The notes beneath the pieces are model-generated. The model did no database searches. It was given only the letters and a program-made list of their open reading frames with translations, and was not told where the DNA came from. A program made the translations under genes and the position numbers. Of a DNA stretch of 64,000 nucleotides, positions 49,023-61,379 are shown in pieces. The stretch is taken from positions 86,299-150,298 of the forward strand of contig BBDJ01000010.1 in the NCBI GenBank assembly GCA_001312325.1, written 5' to 3'. The DNA is from Lysinibacillus pakistanensis (GTDB taxonomy: Bacteria; Bacillota; Bacilli; Bacillales_A; Planococcaceae). Positions within the stretch are counted from its first letter, which is position 1. Every line of letters begins with the position of its first letter.

Positions 49023-50362
49023 TTACCCAATCATAATATTTCCTTTTAGATGACGAAAAGCTTCTGATTTCCGTCTTTTTGTAATGGCAAATGCAATAGT
49101 AAGTGGACCAAGTCTGCCCGCGAACATTGTAAGAATAATAAGCAGACGGCCAACAGGAGATAGCTCTGGGGTCAGCCCCATTGAAAGACCAACTGTACCA
49201 AATGCAGAGGTAGCCTCAAATAAATACATCATAAAGCTATGTTTTTGTTCTGTAATGCTAAGTATAATGGTGACAACAACGACAATCACCATCCCGCACA
49301 ATGAAACTGTCAATGCCTTTAAAATGGTTTCGTTGACGATTCTACGTTTAAATAGAACAACATCTTCTTTTCCTCTAATCTGTGACCACATTGTAGCTAC
49401 TAAAACAGCGAAAGTTGTTATTTTAATACCGCCAGCAGTGGATCCAGACCCAGCTCCAATAAACATTAAGAGAACAATTAAAAATAATGTTGAATGTGTT
49501 AAGTCACCAATAGCGAGTGTATTAGAACCAGCAGTTCTTGGTGTAACCGCTTGATAAAGAGAACCTAACATTTTTCCCCATTCTGATAATGGCCCGATTG
49601 TTTTTTGATTTCCATATTCGAACAAAAATATTAAAATCGTTGCGCTAACAGTTAAAAGTATTGTAGTTGTTAAGACAATTTTTGTATGGACGGATAGCCT
49701 TTTTGTCACCCGATATTCATACAATTCATTCATCACAATAAATCCTAAACCCCCAATTGTAATGAGAGCACAAATTGTGAAAACAACAAATGGGTCATCC
49801 ACGTAGGCTGTCATTCCGTTAAAGCCACCCATTAAATCAAAGCCTGCGTTGTTGAAATTGGAAATAGCATGAAAAAAAACCAAAATAAAACGCTTTGCCT
49901 ATCGGCATGTCAAAAGAAAAACGAATCGATAAAATAAGACCACCAATAATTTCAATAAACGCTGTGAAGAGCAATATTCTTTTTACTAATTTAACAAGAC
50001 CAGCAATGGTAATATTGTTGAATGCTTCCTTTAGTAACAGTCTCTCTTTTAAAGATATTTTTTTTCCAAGCAGTAAAAATAATAATGTCGCAAACGTCAT
50101 AAACCCTAACCCACCAATTTGGATTAATGATAAAATGACTACTTCACCAAAGACAGAAAATGTATCACCTGTATCGACAACAATTAACCCCGTTACACAA
50201 GTTGCAGAAGTAGCAGTGAATAATGAATCTAAAAAAAGAAAGTCCTTTGCCATCCTCAGTGGCAAAAGGTAGTGTTAAAAGAAACGTCCCAATTACAATA
50301 ATAAGTGCAAAACCAAGTACGAGAATTTTGGGAGGATTTAATGTATTTTTAAATGTGTTCAT
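49023..50362 (-). CDS. ktrD: Ktr potassium channel-like subunit (TrkH/KtrB family), frameshifted
   Basis: Four M1-P-M2 repeats with selectivity loops: TSATCVTGL, SNFNNAGFDL, TPRTAGSNT and SAFGTVGLSM, where the central glycines select potassium. The frame breaks near 50231-50237 and 49872-49880 (A/T runs); about 445 residues after repair. It moves K+ with Na+ when gated by KtrC encoded next to it. A ydaO-type c-di-AMP riboswitch lies upstream on the same strand, so both RNA and protein levels respond to c-di-AMP. Confidence 0.88.
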
Positions 50363-50410
50363 CTTATTCTCCTCTATGCAGTAAATAAAATGTCAATTCT
50401 TTTAACGGCA

Positions 50411-50478
50411 AAATAAAAAGACCTACTTTTAAAAAGCATGTAAAGGCATAGAAAAACATGCTGTTAATGGTGGTCTAC
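50411..50478 (-). terminator. Riboswitch-associated terminator before ktrD
   Basis: On the minus strand GCATGT...ACATGC makes an inner hairpin and AGACC...GGTCTTTTTATTTT the outer stem with T tail, between riboswitch and gene. Confidence 0.65.
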
Positions 50479-50622
50479 TATGACCTCCTTCGCTTTAGCC
50501 GACGAAGTTAGCTGGCGGGTAGGATGGCGAAAGAGATTCTCATCCCTTCTGCAATTGCAGAATTAACCCCAAAAGATTGGGTCCTCCGTTCTCAACATGT
50601 GAGATTTGGCCGATATGATTTT
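50478..50622 (-). promoter_or_regulatory. c-di-AMP riboswitch (ydaO-yuaA type)
   Basis: On the minus strand the conserved blocks appear in order: GAGAACGGAGGACCCA, GGGGTTAAT, a variable hairpin, GGGATGAGAA, TTTCGCCATCC, ACCCGCCAGCTAACTTCG and GGCTAAAGCG. These match the ydaO aptamer (compare GGGGAACC, GGGGT-AA, CCGTCAGCTAACCTCG). High c-di-AMP stabilises the aptamer and favours termination, lowering Ktr synthesis. Confidence 0.88.
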
Positions 50623-50774
50623 GAATGTGATTATTCTACGCCCATATTCTATTTTTTTGTAAACCCCTAAATTGATTGGAAAGTGTAATTATTTTTATTG
50701 TGACCTAAAAGTGTTTTAATAATTCCACCAAAAATAAAACCAAAAATTCACTTGATAATTTCTTACACTTTCTA

Positions 50775-50803
50775 TTGACCATTATTAGACAATACGGTAT
50801 AAT
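50775..50803 (+). promoter_or_regulatory. SigA promoter of rpsU
   Basis: TTGACC at 50775-50780, 17 bases, TATAAT at 50798-50803. Confidence 0.85.
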
Positions 50804-50874
50804 TCTTTAGTACACAACTGTTGGTTATTTGCCTATTTGTGTATTGACGTGTGTTCGGAGGGAGGGAAAGAGAG

Positions 50875-51047
50875 ATGTCAAAAACTGTCGTTCGCAAAAA
50901 CGAATCGCTTGAAGATGCTCTTCGCCGCTTCAAACGTACTGTATCAAAAAGTGGTACAATTCAAGAAGTTAGAAAGCGCGAGTCTACGAAAAACCTAGCG
51001 TAAAACGTAAAAAGAAATCAGAAGCTGCACGTAAACGTAAGTGGTAA
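50875..51047 (+). CDS. rpsU: 30S ribosomal protein S21, frameshifted
   Basis: ATG after [30 protein letters not shown] and [15 protein letters not shown] are the S21 core. One T is missing near 51983-less, at about 50985-50988 (expected [20 protein letters not shown]), giving a false stop at 51003; with it restored the protein has 57 residues and ends KRKW at 51047. A small ribosomal protein so short that this break is best read as a sequence error. In B. subtilis yqeY follows; here it does not. Confidence 0.93.
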
Positions 51048-51184
51048 TTTAATTTCCCATTAAAAATCCCTACGTTCATAACACGCAATTGTATGATTCA
51101 CTGAGCAGACAAAAATATACCTGAAGTTAATCCTTTTTGATTAATTTCAGGTATTTTACATTGTGCTCAAATTTGCGTACATAT

Positions 51185-51229
51185 AAAAGGCCGAATGTAA
51201 TCTTTCAGATTTATTCGGCTTTTTACACA
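51185..51229 (+). terminator. Terminator between rpsU and yqeZ
   Basis: AAAGGCCGAAT pairs imperfectly with ATTCGGCTTTT, with AATCT/AGATT continuing the stem. Confidence 0.75.
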
Positions 51230-51351
51230 TATAATGTTGATGAAATACTAAAATTATGCCATACAAAGGATTTATATTAAAAACATGTGAAACTTTTTAC
51301 AAGGTCAGCCGTATATACAATAGAGAAGCATGTAAGAAGGGAGGGAAAAAG

Positions 51352-52681
51352 ATGCGAAGATGGAGAATCCTCAGCTATCTTTTGGTTATTTGGATGACTT
51401 TTTTTGTTAGCGTTTCCACTAACATCCGCTTTTGCAAGTAGTAAGGTCTATCACATACCGATTCATAATGAAGTAGAACGAGGACTTCACGCATTTTTAG
51501 AACGAGCTTTTAAAGAGGCGGAGGAAAATCATGCTGAGGCAATTATTTTAGACATTCATACGCCTGGCGGTTTCGTGAATGTAGCAGGGGATATCGCTAT
51601 GTTAATGGATGCGTCGCCTATAAGAAAAATTGCGTTTATTAATAGAGATGCCCATTCAGCAGGTGCTTTTCTTGCCTTACATGCAGATGAAATCTACATG
51701 GTCCAAATGGAACAATCGGTGCGGCTGCAGTGATTGACTCAGCAGGTAAAGCTGCAGATTTAAAGGCTCATAGTGCATGGGTTGCTCAAATGGAAGCAGC
51801 TGCAGAGGCGAAAAATCGAGACCCATTATATGCGCGAGCAATGGCAGATGTATCTGAGGATTTATCAGAATTTCGAGCAGGGAAGGGAAATTTATTAACG
51901 TTATCAGCTTCAGAAGCAGAAAAAGTTAAGTATTCTGAAGGAACGGCTTCGAATTTCCAGGAGCTACTAGAAAAAACAAAGTTAAAGGGTAGTGAAATCG
52001 TATCGATCGAACCTACTTTTTCTGAAAAGCTTGCTCGATTTATAACAAATCCAATTATTGTACCAATTTTATTGTCAATTGCTAGCTTAGGACTTGTGAT
52101 GGAGCTATATTCGCCAGGTTTCGGTGTTCCGGGTACAATGGGATTGTCAGCACTTGGATTATTTTTCTTTGGGCATATGGTGGCAGGCTTAGCTGGTTAT
52201 GAATCTTTACTGTTATTCGTTTTAGGCTTAGCGCTTGTCATTGCAGAGTTTTTTGTCCCCGGTGGTATTGTTGGTATTTTAGGTGGCGTGCTAATATTAC
52301 TAAGTCTCATACTGGCAGGTGCAAGCATAATGCAAATGATTATAGCGATTTTCATTGCGCTTGTTGTTGCTATAATAGGAATGGTGATCCTGATGAAATT
52401 TTTCGGTAAAAAAATTGCATGTCTTAAACAAATTAGTGTTGATGGATGCAACGACGACGGAAGAGGGCTATGTGTCTAATATAAACCGCACGGAGTTGCT
52501 TGGAAAAGTAGGGAAAACGATTACACCCCTTCGTCCTGCAGGTACGATACTATTTGGAAATGAGCGCATTGATGTGGTATCAGAAGGTGGCTATGTTGAT
52601 GCTGGGAAACATGTAGAAATTATTAAAGTAGAGGGCTCACGTATTGTTGTGAGACCATCAGAAAAAGAGATGGAGGAATAA
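51352..52681 (+). CDS. yqeZ: NfeD-family membrane serine protease-like protein (YqeZ), frameshifted
   Basis: ATG at 51352 after AAGGGAGGG. A signal peptide is followed by a ClpP/SppA-like domain: ILDIHTPGGFVNVAGDIAML, then FINRDAHSAGAFLALHADEI with the catalytic serine in HSAGA, and IGAAAVID. Four to five membrane helices (residues ~240-360) lead to the soluble NfeD OB-fold (GKVGKTITPLRPAGTILFGN). Frame breaks at 51400-51410, 51705 and 52410-52420. About 441 residues after repair. It acts with flotillin FloA in membrane domain organisation and sublancin-type stress resistance in B. subtilis. Three bases before floA. Confidence 0.88.
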
Positions 52682-52684
52682 TAA

Positions 52685-53689
52685 ATGGGATTTGATTTAG
52701 CCTTAATAGGTCCAATTATCGGGCTAGTCTTATTATTTATTGTGGTTGCGGTATTCTTTACCTTTGTACCAGTAGCACTGTGGATTTCTGCACTTGCGGC
52801 AGGTGTTCGTGTTAGTATTTTCACTTTAATCGGAATGCGTTTACGTCGAGTAATTCCATCACGAATTGTAAATCCTTTAATTAAGGCGCATAAAGCAGGT
52901 TTACCTGTAACAATTAATCAACTTGAAAGCCACTACTTAGCAGGTGGTAATGTTGACAGAGTTGTCAATGCGTTAATCGCAGCCCATCGTGCAAATATCG
53001 AGTTAACATTTGAACGCTGTGCAGCTATTGATTTAGCAGGACGTGACGTTTTAGAAGCTGTGCAAATGTCTGTAAACCCTAAAGTAATTGAAACACCATT
53101 TATCGCAGGTGTTGCGATGAACGGGATTGAAGTAAAAGCGAAGGCACGTATTACTGTACGTGCAAACATCGAACGTTTAGTAGGTGGTGCTGGTGAAGAA
53201 ACAGTTATTGCCCGTGTAGGTGAGGGGATTGTTTCAACAATCGGTAGTGCTTCTAGTCATACAACAGTTCTTGAAAACCCAGATATGATTTCTCAAACAG
53301 TTCTTTCTAAGGGCCTAGATTCTGGTACAGCATTTGAAATCTTATCGATTGATATTGCGGATGTTGATATCGGCAAAAATATCGGTGCAGAATTACAAAT
53401 TGAACAAGCTCAGGCAGATAAAAATATTGCTCAAGCGAAGGCTGAGGAACGTCGTGCTATGGCGGTCGCAAATGAGCAGGAAATGATTGCCCGTGTTCAA
53501 GAGATGAAAGCCAAAGTAGTAGAAGCAGAGGCTGAGGTACCGCAAGCGATGGCAGAGGCACTTCGTTCAGGTAATCTTGGTATAATGGATTACATGAACT
53601 ATCGTAATATTCAAGCAGATACAGCTATGCGAGACTCAATTTCTAAAGTGAGCTCAGATAAACCAGAAACAAATGAACCTAACGTCTAA
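52685..53689 (+). CDS. floA: Flotillin-like protein FloA
   Basis: 334 residues, intact. An N-terminal re-entrant/membrane segment ([20 protein letters not shown]) is followed by the PHB/SPFH-like core ([34 protein letters not shown]) and a coiled coil rich in Ala-Glu ([20 protein letters not shown]). FloA scaffolds ordered membrane microdomains. Co-transcribed with yqeZ, as in B. subtilis. Confidence 0.95.
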   Translation: MGFDLALIGPIIGLVLLFIVVAVFFTFVPVALWISALAAGVRVSIFTLIGMRLRRVIPSRIVNPLIKAHKAGLPVTINQLESHYLAGGNVDRVVNALIAAHRANIELTFERCAAIDLAGRDVLEAVQMSVNPKVIETPFIAGVAMNGIEVKAKARITVRANIERLVGGAGEETVIARVGEGIVSTIGSASSHTTVLENPDMISQTVLSKGLDSGTAFEILSIDIADVDIGKNIGAELQIEQAQADKNIAQAKAEERRAMAVANEQEMIARVQEMKAKVVEAEAEVPQAMAEALRSGNLGIMDYMNYRNIQADTAMRDSISKVSSDKPETNEPNV

Positions 53690-53717
53690 AAAAAACGGAA
53701 AGGAGCGGTACTAATAT

Positions 53718-54209
53718 ATGGAACAATTAATTATATTTGCGATAATTGCCATAGTCAGCTCTATTTTCGGTAAATCAAAAACAAAAAAAAGAACACAAGC
53801 AAATGCCGCCTTTTAATAAAGATTCCCATGTTGATCCAACCACTTTGCAAAAGCTGAAGAGGTTCCTTCCCAACGACCTGTTGTTAAACCACAAAACTTT
53901 GAGGATTTTGCACGCGAGTTTTTAGGCGAGTGGAAGAACAATGAGCCTAAGGTAGAGCAGACAAAGAACATTGTCGAAGAAAAAGGCAACGAGGAAGTGC
54001 CTAGCTACGTGGCACCAACAATCGTTCCAATTGAGTCAGTGAGTCGCTCCTCAAATCGACAAAGTGTTGGTCGCTTAGAAGCTGGGAAAAACATTAAAGA
54101 AGCAGCTCAATCACATTCTGCTTTTCAATTACCGAATTCAAAAAAATCTTTGATGCAGGCAGTTGTCATGGCAGAGGTTTTAGGTCCTCCCAAAGCAAAA
54201 AGAAAATAA
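53718..54209 (+). CDS. Hypothetical membrane-anchored protein downstream of floA, frameshifted
   Basis: ATG after AAAGGAGCGG. One N-terminal membrane helix (EQLIIFAIIAIVSSIF), then a disordered, charged tail: after repair of a 7-A run near 53779-53785 and another break near 53855 it reads KEHKQMPPFNKDSHVDPTT, VPSQRPVVKPQNFEDFAREF, and RQSVGRLEAGKNIKEAAQSH, ending VMAEVLGPPKAKRK. About 163 residues. The final MAEVLGPPKAK phrase is common in Bacillales membrane-anchored hypothetical proteins. Position suggests a FloA-associated function; no enzymatic motif. Confidence 0.55.
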
Positions 54210-54265
54210 CTAGCATGTCCTCCTTTTTCGAAGCATATATTGCCGAAGAAGGAGGCATTTTTTTT

Positions 54266-54527
54266 ATGAAAAAAATTATTTCAGTTGACGCCACTGCTTG
54301 AATTATCGCAATATGAAACATTAAAAATTATTGGCCCATATCGTTTTCTTCATGCAGATGCTTCGTCATGCTCCTTTATTTATGCTAACTTTCATATAAT
54401 GGTGCGAGGAAAATCATTGGACATTCATGCTCTTAAGGAAGAAATGCTTCATCTTTCTGTAGAGGATTTACAGGAACTTCATGTGAAAATGACAAAGGAT
54501 ATGGGTGTGAGGGATAATGTGGAATAA
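54266..54527 (+). CDS. yqfC: Sporulation protein YqfC, frameshifted
   Basis: ATG after AAGGAGG. After repair of a 7-A run at codons 2-4 the protein reads TPLLELSQYETLKIIGPYRF then NFHIMVRGKSLDIHALKEEM, the YqfC signature (YabP/YqfC beta fold). 86 residues. Made in the mother cell under SigE in B. subtilis. It overlaps yqfD by 11 bases. Confidence 0.85.
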
Positions 54528-55633
54528 TCGGCCAATTATCATACGTATAAAGCGCCATGAAAATGTTCATCCTTTTATTCAAGCATTGCACGTACAGCAT
54601 GTGCCATTAAAGCGCGTTGTCTTTCGTGAGCAAGAGGTTACCTTTGAAACGACGATGCATTATTTGCCTAAGATTCGTCGTGTACGTAGACATTTCCGAC
54701 TAAAGATGGCTGTCTATTATGCGGATGAGCTTCAAGTTTTTCGAGCACAGCTTTGGACCTTACTTGGTTTGGCAATGATGGTTGCCATTCCATTGCTATG
54801 TGCACAAGTTATTTGGCGTGTTGACATTGAAGCAGCGTCACCAGAATTAGAGCAACGTGTTGGCAACACCTTTCAAGAAACCTTTCAATTAGAAACGCCT
54901 ATGTCAAAAAAAAATTTTACCATCTGATGCTGTTATTCGTCAGAAGCTACTAGAAGCGCATCGAGATCTATCATGGGTGCACATTGAAAAGCATGGAGGA
55001 CGTGTTATTTTACGACCTCAGGAATCACCTAAACAAACAAAAATAACGAATGAAAAGCTCGCCTCACATTTAGTCGCAACGAAAAGTGGTGTTATTACAC
55101 ATTTTAATATACAAAATGGTGAACGGAAAATTTCAGTGAATGATACTGCGTATGAAGGTGACGTTCTTGTAAGTGGTGTAATTGAGAGTGGTACTGATCA
55201 AGTGTTTGTGGGTGCAAAAGGTGAAGTATATGCGGATTATTGGCTGGAGTGTTCTTTTAAAATTCCAACAAAAATAACGTTAGAAACACTGCAACAGAAG
55301 CAATGGCGTGTATTAGTGAAGGGCATCCATCAAGAAAAAAATTGACTATGTGCAAAAGAAGGATTTACCGAACTGGCTTGATCCATATGTTTCAATTGTG
55401 GAAGAACAGAATACTAAAAAAAATGCAGGTGGAGCTTGATAAATCCAAAGTTGATTCATTGCTTTTACCATTATTACATGAAAAGGTTATCCGTTCATTA
55501 CCTGCAAAAACGGTCATTAAAAAAAGAAAACCTTTTACAGGTAAAGTGGGGGAATGGTACAGTTGAAGGGAAAGTTCTATTTTTAGTCAATGAAAACATT
55601 GCAAATCCAATACAAGGCCAACAAGGAGAATGA
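54517..55633 (+). CDS. yqfD: Sporulation protein YqfD, frameshifted
   Basis: ATG inside the yqfC end. The N-terminal part (PFIQALHVQHVPLKRVVFRE) precedes one membrane helix (TLLGLAMMVAIPLLCAQVIW). The extracytoplasmic domain, after breaks near 54907-54914, 55336-55342, 55416-55424 and 55520-55530 (all A runs), contains WVHIEKHGGRVILRPQE and LVATKSGVITHFNIQNGE, typical for YqfD. About 371 residues after repair. Co-operates with YqfC in spore formation; the molecular role is not settled. Confidence 0.85.
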
Positions 55634-55635
55634 TT

Positions 55636-56593
55636 ATGTCAGAACATTTAACTGTTTTACAAGTGGATAATCCTAACGAAGCGGTAATGCTACTCGGAAT
55701 TTCCGATGCCAATATGAAATTAATCGAAGAAGCTCTTCAAGTTCATATTATTACACGTGGAGAGCAAATTCAGCTAGCTGGTGAAGAGGATGCAAAGGAA
55801 CAAGCGACATTTCTTTTACATGCACTTTTAAAGGTCATCCGCAAGGGAATTAATATTGATCAACGTGATGTGGCAACAGCTATTGAAATGACACAAAAAG
55901 GAACAATCGAATACTTTGCAGAACTTTATGATGAAGAAATAGCACGCACAACAAAGGGAAAACCGATTCGCGCAAAAACAATTGGTCAACGAGAATACAT
56001 ACAAGCAATCCGTCATAAAGACGTTGTTTTCGGTATTGGTCCTGCCGGTACTGGGAAAACGTATTTAGCGGTAGTCATGGCAACACAAGCACTAAAAAAA
56101 TGGACACGTAAAACGTATTATTTTAACACGTCCTGCAGTAGAAGCAGGAGAGTCCTTAGGCTTTCTTCCAGGAGATTTGAAGGAAAAGGTAGATCCATAT
56201 TTACGACCACTCTATGATGCTTTAAATGATATCTATGGAGCAGAGCAAACACAGCGTCTAATTGAACGAGGCACAATTGAAATTGCACCATTAGCATATA
56301 TGCGAGGGCGAACATTAGATGATGCCTTTGTCATTTTAGACGAAGCTCAAAATACGACACACCCGCAAATGAAAATGTTTTTAACGCGTTTGGGCTTTGG
56401 CTCAAAAATGGTCATTACTGGCGATAAAACGCAAATCGACCTACCTAAAAATACAGAATCTGGATTGATTGTAGCAGAACGTACATTAAAATATGTTAAA
56501 CCAATTCATTTCCAAATACTAGAGCAAGGTGATGTAGTACGTCATCCAGTCGTTGCAAAAATCATCCAAGCTTACGAAGATCAGCAGCTTTAG
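55636..56593 (+). CDS. phoH: PhoH-family ATPase, frameshifted
   Basis: ATG at 55636 just after yqfD. A KH-like N-terminal part is followed by the PhoH P-loop [20 protein letters not shown], Walker [12 protein letters not shown] and the arginine finger region [11 protein letters not shown] 7-A run at 56096-56102 breaks the frame; repair gives [20 protein letters not shown] and [16 protein letters not shown], total 318 residues. PhoH proteins are RNA-linked ATPases; the cluster phoH-pgpH-ybeY links it to ribosome and RNA quality control. Confidence 0.92.
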
Positions 56594-56880
56594 AATGGTC
56601 TCTTTATAGGCCAACCATTCCAAAGAAGCACCGAAAGTGAAGAGAAACGTAACAGCAGGTGCAACGGGGTTTATAAAATGAAATGGCAGCTGATGCCGCA
56701 ATGTCTACGTGTGGATTTTAGTATTAGAAATGCTTATGCTTAAAAAATACACACGGATTTATGGTTTTAGCGCGAATTTGGTTGTAAAATGGGAAAAAAA
56801 TGTGACAGCTATACTAAATTGTATAGCTGTTTTTTTGCTTTCTTATACATTTTTCGAGAAAAATGTTTTTTGAATTGGTA
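56594..56880 (+). terminator. Intergenic region with terminator after phoH
   Basis: ACAGCTATAC pairs with GTATAGCTGT followed by seven T (56806-56836). The rest of the gap carries no gene I can support. Confidence 0.75.
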
Positions 56881-56909
56881 TGATAGTAAATAGATAGAGG
56901 AGGTGCCGA

Positions 56910-59034
56910 ATGGAGAAACAACTTCGAAAACTAACTGAACTAATCGGTTTTCGCTATTTTTTAATTGTCGTTCTCATCTTAACAGGGTCCCTGCAATTTG
57001 CCTTTATGTATGGCAATGTTAAAGGTGTTACATATGATTTCAAGCCACTACAATTAGCGCCTGAAACAGTTCGATCAACAAAAACGATTGAAGACACTTA
57101 TAAAACACAGCAAGAACGAGAGAAAGCAGCGAATGCAGTGGCGCCAGTCTATCAATTTTCAGAGGATGTCGCAAAGCAACGTGCTGCCATTGTTACATCT
57201 TTATTTGACTATGTACTTGAAGTGAAGAAAGATGTTGAGAAAAGCAAAGAGCCGGTTCCGAATGTGGACCAAGTGGCACAGCTTCGCAAAAAAATTTGAA
57301 TCCATTGATTCAGATCAAATGCCTATCATCTTTACGGATTCACAGCTAGAAGGGTTGCTTATACAAAGTGAGGCAGATTTAACAAGAACAAGTACTCAAC
57401 TTTCTAAGCTAGTCCAAGAATATTTACAGAAATCCATTCGTGCGGAAAATGTATACGCGGCACAAAATGATTTTGAAACGAAAATTCGCGGACAGCGAGG
57501 CTATCCAGATAGAATTTATAATACTGTCGTTTTAATTGGGCGTACAAGTATTATCGAAAATGAAACAATTAATGAGGAACAAACGAAAATTCGTAAGGAG
57601 CAGGCAAAAGAATCGATTGAGCCGACTCGAATTCTTCAAGGCCAAATCATTGTACAGGAAGGTCAGATCATAGATAACGAGGCGTTTCGTCAATTAGAGC
57701 TTTTAGGTATGGTAAGTAATAAAGCATCCTTAAAACCAATTGCTGGTCTTATTATTTTAATCTTCCTGCAAATGATGTTTATGTTTATTCTGTTTGAACG
57801 CTGGGAGGCAGACGAGCATAAAAAAACGGAATGCCTTATTGGTAACAAGTATTGTGTATACCCTCTCTGTTGTGCTGATGAAATTTATCAGCCTAGTCTC
57901 AGGAGGCTTTGACGTTACTGTTGCATTTCTATTTCCAACAGCCTTGGCGACAATGCTGGTCAGATTATTAGCGAATGAGCGTGCCGCAGTTTTGATTACA
58001 GTCATGACGGCTGCATCAGCGGGAGTGATTTTTCAAGAGGGGTATTCATCTGTTATGCAGATGGAAATTACACTCTATATTATTTTTGGAGGCTTTGCGA
58101 GCATCTTCTTTATGCGTAGTGTGGAAAAACGTTCGCATATTTTACATGCTGTAGGTGTCATTGGTTTAGTCAATATAGCATTTATTGCTTTCTATTTATT
58201 GATGACACAATCATCCTATGGTTTGTCTGAGTTGCTATTTTATTTTATCGCAGCCATGTTATCAGCCTTACTTTCAGGAGCTCTGACAATGGGTCTTTTA
58301 CCATTCTTTGAATCAGCATTCGGTCTATTATCATCGTTGCGTTTAATTGAGCTTTCTAATCCTAACCATCCGTTGCTGAAAAAGTTACTAATGGAAGCAC
58401 CCGGAACATATCATCATAGTGTAATGGTTGCAAATTTAGCAGAAGCTGCATGTGAGGAAATTGGGGCAGACGGTTTATTAGCACGAGTTGGATGTTATTA
58501 TCATGATATTGGAAAAACGAAGCGTCCAGCATTTTTTTATTGAAAATCAGATGTCAGGGAATAATCCACATGATTCATTGCCACCAGAGACGAGTGCAGA
58601 AATTATTATTGCACATACCACTGATGGTGCTGAAATGTTAAAACGCTATAAAATGCCTCAGGAAATCATTGATATTGCCTTGCAGCACCACGGAACAAGT
58701 TTGTTAAAATTCTTCTTATACAAAGCAAAGGAAGAAGGAAAAGATTTTGATGAGGCAAAGTTCCGCTATCCTGGTCCAAAACCTCAAACAAAGGAAGCTG
58801 CTGTGATTAGTGTGGCGGATAGTGTTGAAGCGGCAGTGCGTTCAATGAAGGAACCTAATGCAGAAAAAAATTCATAAGCTTGTACGAGCTATTATTGATG
58901 ATCGAGTACAGGATCATCAGTTTGATGAATGCGATATTTCAATAAAAGAGTTAAAATGTATAGAGCGAGTACTTTGTGAAACGCTGAATGGAATTTTCCA
59001 CTCGCGTATTGAATATCCAAAGGCAGATAAGTAG
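56910..59034 (+). CDS. pgpH: c-di-AMP phosphodiesterase PgpH (7TM-HD family, YqfF), frameshifted
   Basis: ATG after GAGGAGGTG. An N-terminal helix and 7TMR-HDED extracellular domain (residues ~40-290) are followed by seven membrane helices and a cytoplasmic HD hydrolase domain: [33 protein letters not shown] with the HD pair, and [16 protein letters not shown]. Frame breaks at 57292-57298, 57820-57826, 58532-58540 and 58864-58871. About 707 residues after repair. PgpH hydrolyses c-di-AMP to pApA; with the Ktr riboswitch in this window it belongs to the same signalling circuit. Confidence 0.92.
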
Positions 59035-59042
59035 GAGGATCT

Positions 59043-59516
59043 ATGATTTTAACAATTGATTTTACAGATGAAACAAATGAAGTGGCAAAAGAGCATATGG
59101 AGCTTGTTGAGCAGCTGTTACAGCAGGCTGCGAAGATAGAAAATATTGAGCCCGAAACAGAGGTGTCGGTGACCTTTGTTACAAATGAAGCGATTCAAGA
59201 AATAAATCGAGAATACCGTGATAAGGATCAACCAACAGATGTAATTTCATTTGCTCTAGAGGAATTAGGCGAGGGTGAAATAGAAGTTACCTTTGAAGGA
59301 ATGCCGCGTATTTTAGGAGATATCATTATTTCAACGGATCGTACAAAAGAACAAGCACAGGAATATGGTCATTCATTTGAAAGGGAATTAGGATTTTTAG
59401 CAGTCCATGGATTCTTACATTTATTAGGCTACGATCACATGGTGCCTGAAGATGAAAAGATTATGTTTGGTAAGCAGGATGAGATTTTACAATCTTTTGG
59501 CTTAGGACGAGATTAA
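59043..59516 (+). CDS. ybeY: Endoribonuclease YbeY
   Basis: ATG 5 bases after TAGGAGGAT. 157 residues, intact. The zinc site [11 protein letters not shown] (HX3HX5H) near residue 120 is the family hallmark; [11 protein letters not shown] is the other conserved block. It takes part in 16S rRNA maturation and 70S quality control. Directly followed by dgkA. Confidence 0.95.
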   Translation: MILTIDFTDETNEVAKEHMELVEQLLQQAAKIENIEPETEVSVTFVTNEAIQEINREYRDKDQPTDVISFALEELGEGEIEVTFEGMPRILGDIIISTDRTKEQAQEYGHSFERELGFLAVHGFLHLLGYDHMVPEDEKIMFGKQDEILQSFGLGRD

Positions 59517-59867
59517 ATGAATGTTCGCAAATATGTACGCTCTTTTGGCTATGCGTTTACAGGGATAAAGACGGCTTGTGTAGAGCAAAACTTTAAGTCA
59601 CATTTGCTTAGTGCAGGAGCTGTATTAATTGCTGGCTATTTTACAGGGTTATCACGTATGGAATGGTATATTGTGCTTTTGCTAATAGCACTCATGTTTG
59701 CGCTTGAAATGGTGAACACTGCAATTGAACGTGTTGTGGATTTGGCATCACCGAATATTCATCCACTAGCAAAGCAAGCGAAAGATCTTGCGGCGGGCGC
59801 AGTACTTGTATTTGCGATATTCAGTGCTATAATCGGATTACTTATCTTTATGCCGAAATGGTTTTAG
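59517..59867 (+). CDS. dgkA: Diacylglycerol/undecaprenol kinase
   Basis: ATG abuts the ybeY stop. 116 residues, intact, three membrane helices: GAVLIAGYFTGLSRMEWYIV and LLIALMFALEMVNTAIERVV with the catalytic glutamate in EMVNTAIE, then DLAAGAVLVFAIFSAIIG. In Gram-positives this enzyme phosphorylates undecaprenol to renew the cell-wall lipid carrier. Confidence 0.93.
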   Translation: MNVRKYVRSFGYAFTGIKTACVEQNFKSHLLSAGAVLIAGYFTGLSRMEWYIVLLLIALMFALEMVNTAIERVVDLASPNIHPLAKQAKDLAAGAVLVFAIFSAIIGLLIFMPKWF

Positions 59868-59943
59868 CTTTACTCATTTTTTTCGACCATACAGGATTAG
59901 CAAGCTAAAGTATTATGATTTATTTAGCAAAAGGAGAACTTTG

Positions 59944-61262
<1,319 letters not shown>

Positions 61263-61312
61263 AGGTTATGCTGTTAGTGAATTAACAATATAACCCACTG
61301 ATCGTTTGAATG

Positions 61313-61347
61313 GAGCTGTCCAAAAAAAGTTTTGGAGAGCTCTATTT
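61313..61347 (+). terminator. Hairpin between era and recO
   Basis: GAGCTGTCCAAAA pairs with TTTTGGAGAGCTC with one mismatch pair, then CTATTTT. Confidence 0.6.
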
Positions 61348-61379
61348 TCATGGGAAATTTGTTGAAAGGAGGAAGGCTG

